DNA of 39,371 bases from CBDULQ01 sp965368115 (lineage in GTDB: Bacteria; Pseudomonadota; Gammaproteobacteria; SZUA-229): contig CBDULQ010000004.1 in NCBI GenBank assembly GCA_965368115.1, positions 1-39,371 of the forward strand, in the 5' to 3' direction. Shown piece by piece: positions 1 through 6,542 of the stretch. The notes beneath the pieces are model-generated. The model worked only from the letters and a program-made list of their open reading frames with translations. It made no database searches and was not told the DNA's origin. A program made the position numbers and the translations under genes. Positions within the stretch are counted from its first letter, which is position 1, and the number at the start of each line of letters is the position of its first letter.

Positions 1-816
1 CTGAGTCGTGCTGAGATTAGCGTGGCCGAGCAGTTCCTGCACGGCGCGCAGGTCACGACTGGATTCCAGCAAATGGGAGGCAAAGGAATGGCGCATCAGG
101 TGGGGATAGAGATTCTGCTCCAGGCCCTGGGCCAGTGCCCATTTCTTTAAGCGTTGCTGCACGCTGGCAGCACTGATGCGCGTGCCCCGCCGGCTGACGA
201 ACAGGGCCGGTTCCTGTTCCGCGGCCAGACGGTCGCGTTGTTTCAGCCAGGCCCTGAGGGCGGCTTCCGCCTTACTGCCGAAGGGTAACAGGCGCTGCTT
301 ACGCCCCTTGCCGGTCACCCGCAGGCTTCGCCCGGACCAGTCGACGTCCACCGCATTCAGCGATACCAGTTCCGCCAGCCGCAGGCCGCATCCGTACAAC
401 AGTTCCATCATGGCGTGATCGCGTATCGCCAGCGGGTCATCCTCAGTGATGTTCATCAACTGATCGAGCTGGTCCGGAGTCAGCACTTCGGGCAATTTGC
501 GTGCGGCACGTGGCGCACTCACACCCTGGGCGGGATTACGTTTGATGAGGTGATGACGGAGTAGATAATTGAACAGACTGCGGAGTGACGACAAGAGTCG
601 CTGGATACTTTTCGGCGCCAGACCCTGGCGATGCACACGCGCCACATAGTCACGCACCTGCTGACTGTCGATGGCCGGCCAGCCCTGTACATCCTGTTGT
701 TCGCAAAACGCGATAAAGCCGCGAATGTCGCGCTGGTAGTTGCTTAGCGTATGTTTTGAATAACGCTTTTCGGTTTGCAGGTAACGGTAGAACTCATTGA
801 GCTCAGCGGCAAACAT
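1..816 (-). CDS. xerC: Tyrosine recombinase XerC, C-terminus cut by window edge
   Basis: XerC is the site-specific tyrosine recombinase that, with XerD, resolves chromosome dimers at dif during division. The reading frame starts at ATG 816-814 and runs off the left edge, so 272 residues are visible. The N-terminal SAM-like DNA-binding domain (MFAAELNEFYRYLQTEKRYS) comes first. The catalytic domain follows, with the Arg of LYGCGLRLAEL, the Lys of VTGKGRKQR, the HLMRHSF box and the second His in LLGHANLSTTQ. Only the tail with the nucleophilic Tyr lies outside. The start codon shares its A with the stop of the upstream DUF484 gene (TGATG), so translation is probably coupled. dapF-DUF484-xerC is a common gammaproteobacterial order, which supports XerC over XerD. 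Confidence 0.95.
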   Translation of the reverse strand, partial: MFAAELNEFYRYLQTEKRYSKHTLSNYQRDIRGFIAFCEQQDVQGWPAIDSQQVRDYVARVHRQGLAPKSIQRLLSSLRSLFNYLLRHHLIKRNPAQGVSAPRAARKLPEVLTPDQLDQLMNITEDDPLAIRDHAMMELLYGCGLRLAELVSLNAVDVDWSGRSLRVTGKGRKQRLLPFGSKAEAALRAWLKQRDRLAAEQEPALFVSRRGTRISAASVQQRLKKWALAQGLEQNLYPHLMRHSFASHLLESSRDLRAVQELLGHANLSTTQ

Positions 817-1514
817 CAAAGGCGAGACTTGACGGCGGCGCTAACCAGATCGGACAGTTGTTGCAGGAATTCCGTGCCCATACCCGGGTGATAACGTTGT
901 TCGTCCTGGCTGCCCAGCGCCAGGATACCGAAGCTGTCACCATCAGTGAGCGGCGCCAGTGCACCGGAGGCAATCTTGTCGGCGTCATCGCCAAACAGGA
1001 AATGTATCTGCTCATCGGTGAGACGACCGCATTGAATGCGCTGATCAACAATGAGTTTTTTGAATAAGTCGAGTTGCGGATCGGCGGCATCCAGGTAACG
1101 CTCCGGATGCTTTTTCAGCAGCGCCTTGTCATCCGTCAGCAATCTGACCAGAGTAAACTCGGAATCCAGCTGACTGCGTAACTCTTCGATGACCGTACCG
1201 ATAACGTCGTCCAGAGCAGGACAGCCGAACAGGTTGATGGCCAGACGATGCAGGCTGTTATTAAGACGCTGGTTATCGTGTACCGCGTCCACCATTTCAC
1301 GTAGTTTAGCTTCGAAGTGACCGTTCTTTTCACGCAGGATCGCCACCTGGCGTTCGATCAGCGACACCGCACCACCGGCCTGATGAGGCACTTCCATCTC
1401 GGCAAGTAATAAGGCGTTGTCCTTGAAGAAGTCCGGATGTTCCATCAGGTAGTCGATGACCTGCTGTTCATCCAGCTGGGGGGTGTTCTGCTTTGATTGC
1501 GCGTGAGTTGTCAC
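816..1514 (-). CDS. DUF484 family protein
   Basis: This 232-residue protein belongs to the DUF484 family, found between dapF and xerC in many gammaproteobacteria. An N-terminal helical part (EQQVIDYLMEHPDFFKDN) leads into a coiled segment. The C-terminal part looks GAF-like and includes LAPLTDGDSFGILALGSQDE, a stretch typical of the family. The ATG overlaps the dapF stop by four bases (ATGA) and its own stop overlaps the xerC start by one base, so the three genes form a tightly coupled operon. The function is not established; a small-molecule or signalling role is only an inference from the GAF-like fold. Confidence 0.9.
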   Translation of the reverse strand: MTTHAQSKQNTPQLDEQQVIDYLMEHPDFFKDNALLLAEMEVPHQAGGAVSLIERQVAILREKNGHFEAKLREMVDAVHDNQRLNNSLHRLAINLFGCPALDDVIGTVIEELRSQLDSEFTLVRLLTDDKALLKKHPERYLDAADPQLDLFKKLIVDQRIQCGRLTDEQIHFLFGDDADKIASGALAPLTDGDSFGILALGSQDEQRYHPGMGTEFLQQLSDLVSAAVKSRL

Positions 1515-2353
1515 AACAAGTTACCTAATTCTATTTGTCCGTCGAATACGTGGCTTGCGGGTCCTGTCATATATAGATGATTATCCTCGCCCTGCCACCG
1601 AATCACAAGGTCACCGCCCGGCAAACTGACCCTAACCTGCTGATCCAGCAATCCCTGGATCTGTCCTGCAACCACCGCGGCACATGCACCGGTACCGCAG
1701 GCCAGTGTTTCACCGGCCCCGCGTTCATACACTCTCAATTTAATAGCATCTTTCGCCACAACTTGCATAAAGCCGACATTGACCCGGCGCGGAAAACGCG
1801 GATGCGATTCCAGTAACGGCCCGAGTGTGGCCACCGGCGCCCGCTCCACATCGTCCACCTGCAATACGGCATGTGGATTACCCATAGACACTGCCGCGAT
1901 ACGCAGGGTTTCGTCATTCACATCTATGGTATAAGTCTGAGCGCGAGATTCCGCGACGAAGGGCAAGGTTTCCGGCTCCAGTCCCGGAATACCCATATCC
2001 ACCGTCACCTGTCCGTCGTCTTCGAGTTGTAATTCAATCATGCCGGCGGCGGTTTCCACCGGAATTCGCCGACTCTCGGTGAGCCCGTTCTGATAGACGA
2101 AACGGGCGAAACAGCGTGCACCGTTGCCGCACTGTTCCACCTCACCGCCATCGGCATTGAAAATGCGGTAGCGGAATTCAGCCTGGCTCGATTGCGCGGA
2201 TTCCACCAACAGAATCTGGTCACAACCGATCCCGAAGCGCCGGTCGGCGATACGGCGCAATTGATCGGGCTGCAGACGCACCTGCTGATTAATGGCATCG
2301 AACACCACGAAATCGTTACCCAGACCGTGCATTTTGGTGAAATTCAGTAACAT
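1511..2353 (-). CDS. dapF: Diaminopimelate epimerase DapF
   Basis: DapF converts LL-diaminopimelate to the meso form, the direct precursor of lysine and of the peptidoglycan cross-link. It is a cytoplasmic, cofactor-independent racemase using two cysteines. Both are visible: Cys75 in NADGGEVEQCGNGARC and Cys219 in GETLACGTGACA. The 280-residue length is normal (about 275). The ATG at 2353 follows a good AGGAAA ribosome site. It is first in the dapF-DUF484-xerC operon. In relatives lysA usually lies directly upstream; here a sigma-54 activator and a two-gene operon separate them. Confidence 0.97.
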   Translation of the reverse strand: MLLNFTKMHGLGNDFVVFDAINQQVRLQPDQLRRIADRRFGIGCDQILLVESAQSSQAEFRYRIFNADGGEVEQCGNGARCFARFVYQNGLTESRRIPVETAAGMIELQLEDDGQVTVDMGIPGLEPETLPFVAESRAQTYTIDVNDETLRIAAVSMGNPHAVLQVDDVERAPVATLGPLLESHPRFPRRVNVGFMQVVAKDAIKLRVYERGAGETLACGTGACAAVVAGQIQGLLDQQVRVSLPGGDLVIRWQGEDNHLYMTGPASHVFDGQIELGNLL

Positions 2354-2427
2354 GAACCGTTTCCTGCGCAGAATGTTGCTAGCTTAACCGATGATCATTT
2401 GACTTGATAGCGCAGCAGGTTCATTAT

Positions 2428-2449
2428 CTGTCAGGTAATGTCATGACAG
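2428..2449. promoter_or_regulatory. Inverted repeat at the start of the PAS sigma-54 activator gene
   Basis: CTGTCA (2428-2433) and TGACAG (2444-2449) form an inverted repeat with a 10-base spacer. Inside lies the perfect palindrome TGTCATGACA (2439-2448). The element ends about 10 bases before the activator ATG, covering its leader and probable ribosome site, where a bound protein would block expression. The octamer TGTCAGGT (2429-2436) recurs at 4993-5000, and its complement at 4970-4977, upstream of the rhodanese operon. An autoregulatory operator is an inference from position and motif sharing. Confidence 0.45.
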
Positions 2450-2459
2450 GTAAGCTGCT

Positions 2460-3821
2460 ATGAAAGACAATCCGGACAAACCCCCTGTTCGACCCAGCTG
2501 TGAAGCCATCATCGATCTGTTCCCCGACCCCTTCGTCATCATCGACCGCAATTTCCGTATCGTCGCCTGTAACCAGGAATACAAGGACCACTACCAGGTC
2601 GGTCGCGACGATATCGTCGGCAAACACTGCTATGAAATTTCCCACGGCATCGATCGCCCCTGTAGCCAGAACGGCGAACATTGCCCGCTGGAAGAAGTGG
2701 TCGCCACCGGCAAACCGACCAACGTGATGCATGTGCATCATAACCACGACCACGAAGAACACGTGCAGATTTCCGCGGCACCCATTCACGACGACGACGG
2801 CAATGTGGTGTACATGGGCGAAACCATGCATCCGCTGCCACAGCAGAACGATCAGGACCTGATTCTGATCGGCCGCTCCAAGGCTGCGTTGCGCCTGATC
2901 AGCATTCTGTACCGGGTCGCGCCAACTCAATCGACCGTGTTCCTGCTCGGTGAAAGCGGCGTTGGCAAAGACTGCGCGGCCCGATACATTCATCATCATT
3001 CCGATCGCAACAATGCCCCCTTCATCGTCGTCGACTGCGGCGCCCTGGGTGAGAACCTGATCGAGAGTGAACTGTTCGGTTACGAAAAAGGTGCCTTTAC
3101 CGGCGCCAACCGAACCAAGATGGGCCTGTTCGAAGCGGCCAACAAGGGCACCCTGTTCATCGACGAAATCGGTGAATTACCCTTGCATCTGCAAACCAAA
3201 TTACTGCGTGTGCTGGAAACCGGCACCATTCGCCGCATCGGCGGCACGCGCTATATCGATGTCGATGTCCGCATCATCGCCGCCACCAATCGCGACCCCA
3301 AGGAAATGATTCAGAACGGTAATTTCAGGCAGGATCTGTACTACCGTCTCAGTGCGTTTCCGGTCACCGTGCCGCCGTTGCGCGAACGCAAGGACGACAT
3401 CCCCGGACTGGCGGAATTCTTTCTGAAGAACATCGAAGAAGGTGACAACCAGATTCCACTGGCGCCGGAGGTCATCGAAAAACTGCTCGGCTACAGCTAC
3501 CCCGGCAACGTGCGCGAACTGCGTAACATGATCGAACGTGCGGTGATCCTCGCCGCGGGCAGCAGCATCATGCCGGACTACATTGTGTTCGAGGACGAAC
3601 ACGCTGCCTATTATCGACCGGAGCCGACTCCACTACCCATGAACAACACCAGCCCCGGACTCGGCGGCGACAACCCGCAGATGGCCGCTCGCTCGACTCG
3701 GCTCAGTCGCCAGCAGGTTCTCGATGCACTGAACCAGTGTGGCGGTCATCGCGCACAGGCGGCGCGTTTACTCGGCGTCAGCGAACGTACCATTTACCGC
3801 CATATCAAAAGCGATTCCTGA
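2460..3821 (+). CDS. PAS domain sigma-54-dependent transcriptional activator
   Basis: This 453-residue bacterial enhancer-binding protein opens promoters held by sigma-54 RNA polymerase. An N-terminal PAS domain (about 14-135) carries a Cys/His-rich stretch: Cys57, Cys68, Cys75 and six histidines between 91 and 101. The central AAA+ domain has Walker A GESGVGKD, the sigma-54 contact loop GAFTGA, Walker B LFIDEIGEL and the GNVRELRN segment. The C-terminus is a Fis-type helix-turn-helix ending in SERTIYRHIKSDS. There is no receiver domain, so the PAS domain is the likely sensor. It is divergent from dapF and convergent with a rhodanese operon whose promoter has a sigma-54 signature, the most likely target. 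The ligand is unknown. Confidence 0.93.
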   Translation: MKDNPDKPPVRPSCEAIIDLFPDPFVIIDRNFRIVACNQEYKDHYQVGRDDIVGKHCYEISHGIDRPCSQNGEHCPLEEVVATGKPTNVMHVHHNHDHEEHVQISAAPIHDDDGNVVYMGETMHPLPQQNDQDLILIGRSKAALRLISILYRVAPTQSTVFLLGESGVGKDCAARYIHHHSDRNNAPFIVVDCGALGENLIESELFGYEKGAFTGANRTKMGLFEAANKGTLFIDEIGELPLHLQTKLLRVLETGTIRRIGGTRYIDVDVRIIAATNRDPKEMIQNGNFRQDLYYRLSAFPVTVPPLRERKDDIPGLAEFFLKNIEEGDNQIPLAPEVIEKLLGYSYPGNVRELRNMIERAVILAAGSSIMPDYIVFEDEHAAYYRPEPTPLPMNNTSPGLGGDNPQMAARSTRLSRQQVLDALNQCGGHRAQAARLLGVSERTIYRHIKSDS

Positions 3822-3850
3822 ACCAATTTCAAATCGTTTCGGCCTCATTA

Positions 3851-3887
3851 AAAAAGGCGTGTCCGGAAAAACCGGGCACGCCTTTTT
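3851..3887. terminator. Bidirectional rho-independent terminator
   Basis: GGCGTGTCCGG (3856-3866) pairs with CCGGGCACGCC (3872-3882), with one G-U pair and a short A-rich loop. The stem is flanked by AAAAA on the left and TTTTT on the right, so it can end transcription from both the activator gene (plus) and the convergent rhodanese gene (minus). Confidence 0.9.
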
Positions 3888-3911
3888 CGACCACTTTTTA
3901 AAACAGCTCAT

Positions 3912-4562
3912 TTATTTAACGGTTGTCAGACCCAGGTTTTCCCAGTTCTGCATACCACCGCGATACCACTTCATCTTGTCGGCGGGATAACCGAACTTCA
4001 GCAGATTGCGAATGTTATTCGGTGACTGTCCGCACCACATACCGTTGCAGAAGAACACCAGGGTTTTCGCATCGGAGTAGTTCCACAGGCCTTCCTGTTC
4101 CTTGACACCGAATTCCCTGGTCATGATTTCAGAGATGGAAATCGGGTCCGCACCCTTGGCCGGATTCAGTTTGGTCCAGGGAATATTTTTCGAACCGGGA
4201 ATGGTGCCGCGCTTAACCCAGTCGGGCGTCCGCGAGTCGATCACCAGGATGGATTTGTCGCCATCGCTGGCTTTCTTCAGGTAATGCAGTATTTCCACTT
4301 CACCGATGGTCTCGACACCGGGCGCCAGTTTAATCGGGTTGATACAGAACGGCGGGCAGTTACGGGATGTTTTGGCGAAGGCCGGATTGACATCGGCCTT
4401 GTTATCCTGGTTACGCATGATAGTGACTTTCTTACCGTCGTGCATGACATCGACACTGGCCAGGTCCGGAGTGATTTTCACTTTCAGGTCCGCAGCCTGG
4501 GCCGTACCCAGCACCAGTCCCGCCACAGCGGCGGTAGTCACCAGTAAATGTTTAAGTTTCAT
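3912..4562 (-). CDS. Secreted rhodanese-domain protein
   Basis: Rhodanese domains carry sulfur as a persulfide on a catalytic cysteine. The protein has a Sec signal peptide (hydrophobic core about 7-20, cleavage expected after AQA at 23), so it should act in the periplasm. The domain covers about 85-215, with LVIDSRTPDWVKRGTIPGS and the active loop FFCNGMWCGQS, Cys172 being the predicted sulfur acceptor and Cys177 beside it. A second pair, Cys69 and Cys73 (RNCPPFC), precedes the domain. ATG 4562 is chosen over an upstream TTG because GAGGAG lies directly before it. It is second in an operon with a small lipoprotein. The physiological sulfur donor is unknown; the sigma-54 promoter shared with soxYZ suggests a role in sulfur oxidation. 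Confidence 0.9.
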   Translation of the reverse strand: MKLKHLLVTTAAVAGLVLGTAQAADLKVKITPDLASVDVMHDGKKVTIMRNQDNKADVNPAFAKTSRNCPPFCINPIKLAPGVETIGEVEILHYLKKASDGDKSILVIDSRTPDWVKRGTIPGSKNIPWTKLNPAKGADPISISEIMTREFGVKEQEGLWNYSDAKTLVFFCNGMWCGQSPNNIRNLLKFGYPADKMKWYRGGMQNWENLGLTTVK

Positions 4563-4634
4563 TTTTAGACTCCTCAATCGTCTTTTTTTAGTGTGGTTTT
4601 ATTGTTATATGCGAGAGCACCGCGACAGCGCTGC

Positions 4635-4805
4635 TTATTCACATTCTGGTTCAGGCTCGACCGCCGGTGCACTGCTTGGTGCGGGGGCCTCAGCCTTGCC
4701 TGCCGAACCATTGCTGTCGGCGGGCGCATCCTTGACCGCTGCCGAGTTGCAGGCGGGCAGGACGATTAAACTCAGCAGGAATAAAATTCCAGGCATGATC
4801 TTCAT
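4635..4805 (-). CDS. Small lipoprotein upstream of rhodanese
   Basis: A 56-residue predicted lipoprotein. MKIMPGILFLLSLIVLPAC is a classic lipoprotein signal with lipobox LPAC; after lipidation about 38 residues remain, rich in Ala, Pro, Ser and Glu and probably unstructured. ATG 4805 is preceded by GAGGAG at good distance. It is transcribed first, 72 bases before the rhodanese start, from a predicted sigma-54 promoter. I do not recognise a family; its place suggests anchoring or assisting the rhodanese at a membrane, which is inference. Confidence 0.75.
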   Translation of the reverse strand: MKIMPGILFLLSLIVLPACNSAAVKDAPADSNGSAGKAEAPAPSSAPAVEPEPECE

Positions 4806-4840
4806 TTGTAACTCCTCGGTGTGTAATGCTCCAAAGAGAT

Positions 4841-4856
4841 AGCAGGCTTTGTGCCA
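4841..4856 (-). promoter_or_regulatory. Sigma-54 (-24/-12) promoter of the lipoprotein-rhodanese operon
   Basis: On the minus strand the sequence reads TGGCACAAAGCCTGCT. It matches the sigma-54 consensus TGGCAC-N5-TTGC(A/T) at every position but one, with the required GG and GC at exact spacing. The predicted start point is near 4830, giving a leader of about 25 bases that contains the ribosome site of the lipoprotein gene. It shares 13 of 16 bases with the element in front of soxYZ. Two inverted repeats lie 100-170 bases upstream. Confidence 0.75.
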
Positions 4857-4922
4857 GCGGACACACAAATAAAAATCATCGAAATTTCAGTAACTTGAAA
4901 ATTGTAATGAGATGAAAAGGCA

Positions 4923-4966
4923 GAAAAAGACCTGTCGATGTCATGTCAGTTCATGACATCGACAGG
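4923..4966 (-). terminator. lysA terminator and possible activator site
   Basis: CCTGTCGATGTCATG (4931-4945) and its exact complement (4952-4966) form a perfect 15-bp stem with a 6-base loop. On the minus strand the stem is followed by TCTTTTTC, as expected of an intrinsic terminator for lysA. The same repeat is centred about 118 bases upstream of the predicted sigma-54 start point of the lipoprotein-rhodanese operon, the normal place for an activator binding site. It contains TGTCATG, also found in the repeat at 2428-2449. It may serve both roles. Confidence 0.75.
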
Positions 4967-4968
4967 GA

Positions 4969-5001
4969 GACCTGACATCGCGGCCAGGCCGGTGTCAGGT
5001 C
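4969..5001. repeat. Second inverted repeat between lysA and the rhodanese operon
   Basis: GACCTGACA (4969-4977) and TGTCAGGTC (4993-5001) are perfect 9-base inverted arms. A smaller palindrome, CGGCC-A-GGCCG (4981-4991), sits inside. The octamer TGTCAGGT matches 2429-2436 exactly. The repeat starts 28 bases past the lysA stop and has no T run, so an activator binding site is more likely than a terminator. Confidence 0.55.
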
Positions 5002-5029
5002 ACGTGAGTCAGGAACGGTGGAATAGCGC

Positions 5030-6277
5030 CTATTGATCGAGGATGACTTCGCCGTCCAGCAGCTGGTCCAGCGTTTCCCGCGGTCGGATGAGCTGCCAGG
5101 CATCGCCGTCCACCATCACTTCGGCGGCACGCGGTCGTGTGTTGTAGTTGGAGGCCATGGAAAAACCGTAAGCGCCGGATGAACGCACCGCCAGCAGGTC
5201 GCCGGCCTGCAGGTCGAGACGCCGCTCCTTGCCGAGAAAATCGCCGGTTTCGCAAACCGGGCCCACCAGATCGTAGACCTTGCCTTCGCCACTGCGCGGC
5301 TGCAGCGCGACGATATCCTGCCAGGCGCTGTACAGGGCGGGCCGCATGAGATCATTCATGGCCGCATCGATGATGGCGAAGTTGCGATGCTCGGTGTGCT
5401 TCAGGTACAGCACCTCGGTGATGAGAACACCGGCATTGCCGGCGATAGCGCGGCCCGGTTCGATGAGGATCTCCAGGCTGCGATCCCCGAGCTGCGGCAG
5501 CAGCGCGGCAATCTGTTGCGCCGGCGAGGGCGGATTTTCGTTCTGGTAGCGAATCCCGAGACCGCCGCCCAGATCCAGGTGGTGCAGATTGATTCCCCGG
5601 GCCGCAAGCTGGTCGACCAGTTCCAGCACCCGTTGCAGGGCGTCGACGAAGGGCGTGACCTGGGTAAGCTGGGAACCGATGTGACAGTCGATGCCCTGAA
5701 TATCGATATGCGCCATCTCCGCCGCCTGCTGATACACCGCCAGCGCCTGGTCATGGGCGATACCAAATTTGTTTTCTTTCAGGCCGGTGGAAATATAGGG
5801 ATGGGTCTGGGCATCCACATCCGGATTGACGCGCAGGGATACCGGCGCACGACATCCCATCTCCCCCGCCACCCGGTTCAGCAACGCCAGTTCCGCTTCC
5901 GATTCCACATTGAAACAACGAATTCCCACGTCCAGTGCACGACGTATTTCTTCCGGCTTTTTACCGACCCCGGAAAACACCACCTTGCCGGCATCGCCAC
6001 CGGCGCGCAGCACCCGCTCCAGTTCACCCTGCGAGACGATATCGAAGCCGGAACCGAGACGCGCCAGGACATTGAGCACCGCCAGGCTGGAGTTGGCTTT
6101 CACTGCATAACACACCAGGTGCGGATGCGCGCCCAGCGCCTCATCGAAGGCGCGCCAGTGACGTTCCAGGGTGGCGCGGGAATAGACATACAGTGGCGTG
6201 CCGTAGTGCTGGGCCAGACTGCCGAGATCGACGTTTTCCGCACACAGGCGGTTATCTTTGTATTCGAAATAATCCAT
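5030..6277 (-). CDS. lysA: Diaminopimelate decarboxylase LysA
   Basis: LysA decarboxylates meso-diaminopimelate to lysine with pyridoxal phosphate, the last step of lysine synthesis. The 415-residue length is typical. Lys60 in YAVKANSSLA forms the Schiff base, IDCHIGSQL and LDLGGGLG are the usual fold III motifs, and VCETGDFLG supplies the active-site Cys from the partner subunit. The gene follows lptM by 34 bases, the common lptM-lysA arrangement in gammaproteobacteria, and ends at a strong terminator. Confidence 0.97.
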   Translation of the reverse strand: MDYFEYKDNRLCAENVDLGSLAQHYGTPLYVYSRATLERHWRAFDEALGAHPHLVCYAVKANSSLAVLNVLARLGSGFDIVSQGELERVLRAGGDAGKVVFSGVGKKPEEIRRALDVGIRCFNVESEAELALLNRVAGEMGCRAPVSLRVNPDVDAQTHPYISTGLKENKFGIAHDQALAVYQQAAEMAHIDIQGIDCHIGSQLTQVTPFVDALQRVLELVDQLAARGINLHHLDLGGGLGIRYQNENPPSPAQQIAALLPQLGDRSLEILIEPGRAIAGNAGVLITEVLYLKHTEHRNFAIIDAAMNDLMRPALYSAWQDIVALQPRSGEGKVYDLVGPVCETGDFLGKERRLDLQAGDLLAVRSSGAYGFSMASNYNTRPRAAEVMVDGDAWQLIRPRETLDQLLDGEVILDQ

Positions 6278-6311
6278 GCTGAACTGATCGAGTTAGGTTA
6301 AAAAATAGTCT

Positions 6312-6494
6312 TCAATACCCGTTGCCCGGGGATGTCGGCGCCGCATCGGAAGGTGCCTCGCGCGTATTCCCCGACTGCGCCGACGGCGTCTCCTCGGGCA
6401 GGTACAGGTCACCGGTTTTACCGCAGCCGGACAGCAGACTGCTGATGGCGAGAACCGCAACGACAACCAGCAGTAGCCAGTTGGCTTTACACAT
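6312..6494 (-). CDS. lptM: LPS translocon maturation chaperone LptM (YifL-like lipoprotein)
   Basis: A 60-residue lipoprotein with signal peptide and lipobox LSGC, followed by GKTGDLYLPE, the hallmark of the LptM/YifL family (CGxxGxLYxP). LptM assists assembly of LptD-LptE, the outer-membrane LPS export channel. ATG 6494 is chosen because GGAGAAC precedes it. It is the first gene of the lptM-lysA pair and is divergent from the histidine kinase gene, with only 48 bases between the starts. Confidence 0.88.
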   Translation of the reverse strand: MCKANWLLLVVVAVLAISSLLSGCGKTGDLYLPEETPSAQSGNTREAPSDAAPTSPGNGY

Positions 6495-6542
6495 TATGTT
6501 CTCCGTGGGTCGGTTAACGGGAATCATGTATTATCCTATCTT

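Noticed and set aside
2424..2999. Minus-strand frame antisense to the PAS activator
   Set aside because: A reflection of the GC-rich third codon positions of the activator gene; no motif or ribosome site.
5387..6301. Long plus-strand frame antisense to lysA
   Set aside because: It mirrors the codon bias of lysA, whose identity is certain; no family resemblance.
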